Shown in pieces: positions 50,900 through 50,916 of a stretch of DNA of 50,916 nt (position 1 is its first letter; each line of letters begins with the position of its first letter). The stretch spans positions 1 through 50,916 of the forward strand of contig CAZNPL010000045.1 of assembly GCA_964574815.1 (NCBI GenBank). The letters are read 5' to 3'. The stretch is from CAZNPL01 sp964574815 (GTDB lineage Bacteria; Planctomycetota; Phycisphaerae; UBA1845). The translations under genes and the position numbers were made by a program. Below the pieces are notes generated by a model. That model saw only the letters and a list, made by a program, of their open reading frames with translations, had not been told where the DNA came from and ran no database searches.

Positions 50900-50916
50900 G
50901 CGGGCCGGTATTGTCA

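Overview
The window looks like chromosomal DNA from a GC-rich planctomycete, probably of the Phycisphaerae or a close relative. This is inferred from gene content: many secreted proteins with dockerin-like Ca-binding ends, the spacer motif CN.NG.PD..D...GTSQD.N.DG.PDEC, a PEP-CTERM sorting tail, PknB-type kinases with C-terminal TPRs, and a prepilin-like protein. No tRNA, rRNA, CRISPR array, transposase or phage gene was seen.

Left part (1-23.7 kb), mostly housekeeping. After the tail of an FG-GAP/dockerin surface protein come a PH-domain membrane protein, hpt and nadA (all minus). A membrane-anchored unknown follows, then a minus-strand kinase and the overlapping run rpmA-obgE-coaX-(MnmE-like GTPase). 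Next are a secreted unknown, a 1,202-residue beta-propeller surface protein, and a tight pepA-rmuC-kinase/TPR unit. A small possible lipoprotein, an HU/IHF-type protein and feoA/feoB are on the plus strand. The feoA-feoB gap holds a candidate non-autonomous mobile element with terminal inverted repeats and 10-bp flanking direct repeats.

Middle (24-35.6 kb), a secretome island on the plus strand. It holds two paralogous PPC-type proteins (one much shorter), a prepilin-like protein between them, a beta-helix protein with 11 thrombospondin-3-like repeats, a PEP-CTERM protein broken by a frameshift in a T6 run, and a subtilisin-like protease with Ig-like domains.

Right part (35.6-49.2 kb), an exopolysaccharide operon. 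A promoter and long leader precede a heparinase II/III-family protein, a nucleotidyltransferase/left-handed-beta-helix (LbH) protein, a Wzc-like kinase, an unusual LbH-plus-sugar-transferase fusion, a Wza-like export protein, an alpha-toroid protein, a WecG/TagA transferase, UDP-glucose dehydrogenase and a HAD phosphatase. Many of these genes overlap by a few bases. No flippase, polymerase or exosortase is in the window. The window ends in a second beta-helix surface protein that stops early.

The most interesting unexplained signals are non-coding: a 64-bp element in two copies, each upstream of a secreted-protein gene; a pair of hairpins sharing a 13-nt word with compensatory stem changes; the feoA-feoB element; and a nested structured stretch before the protease gene.
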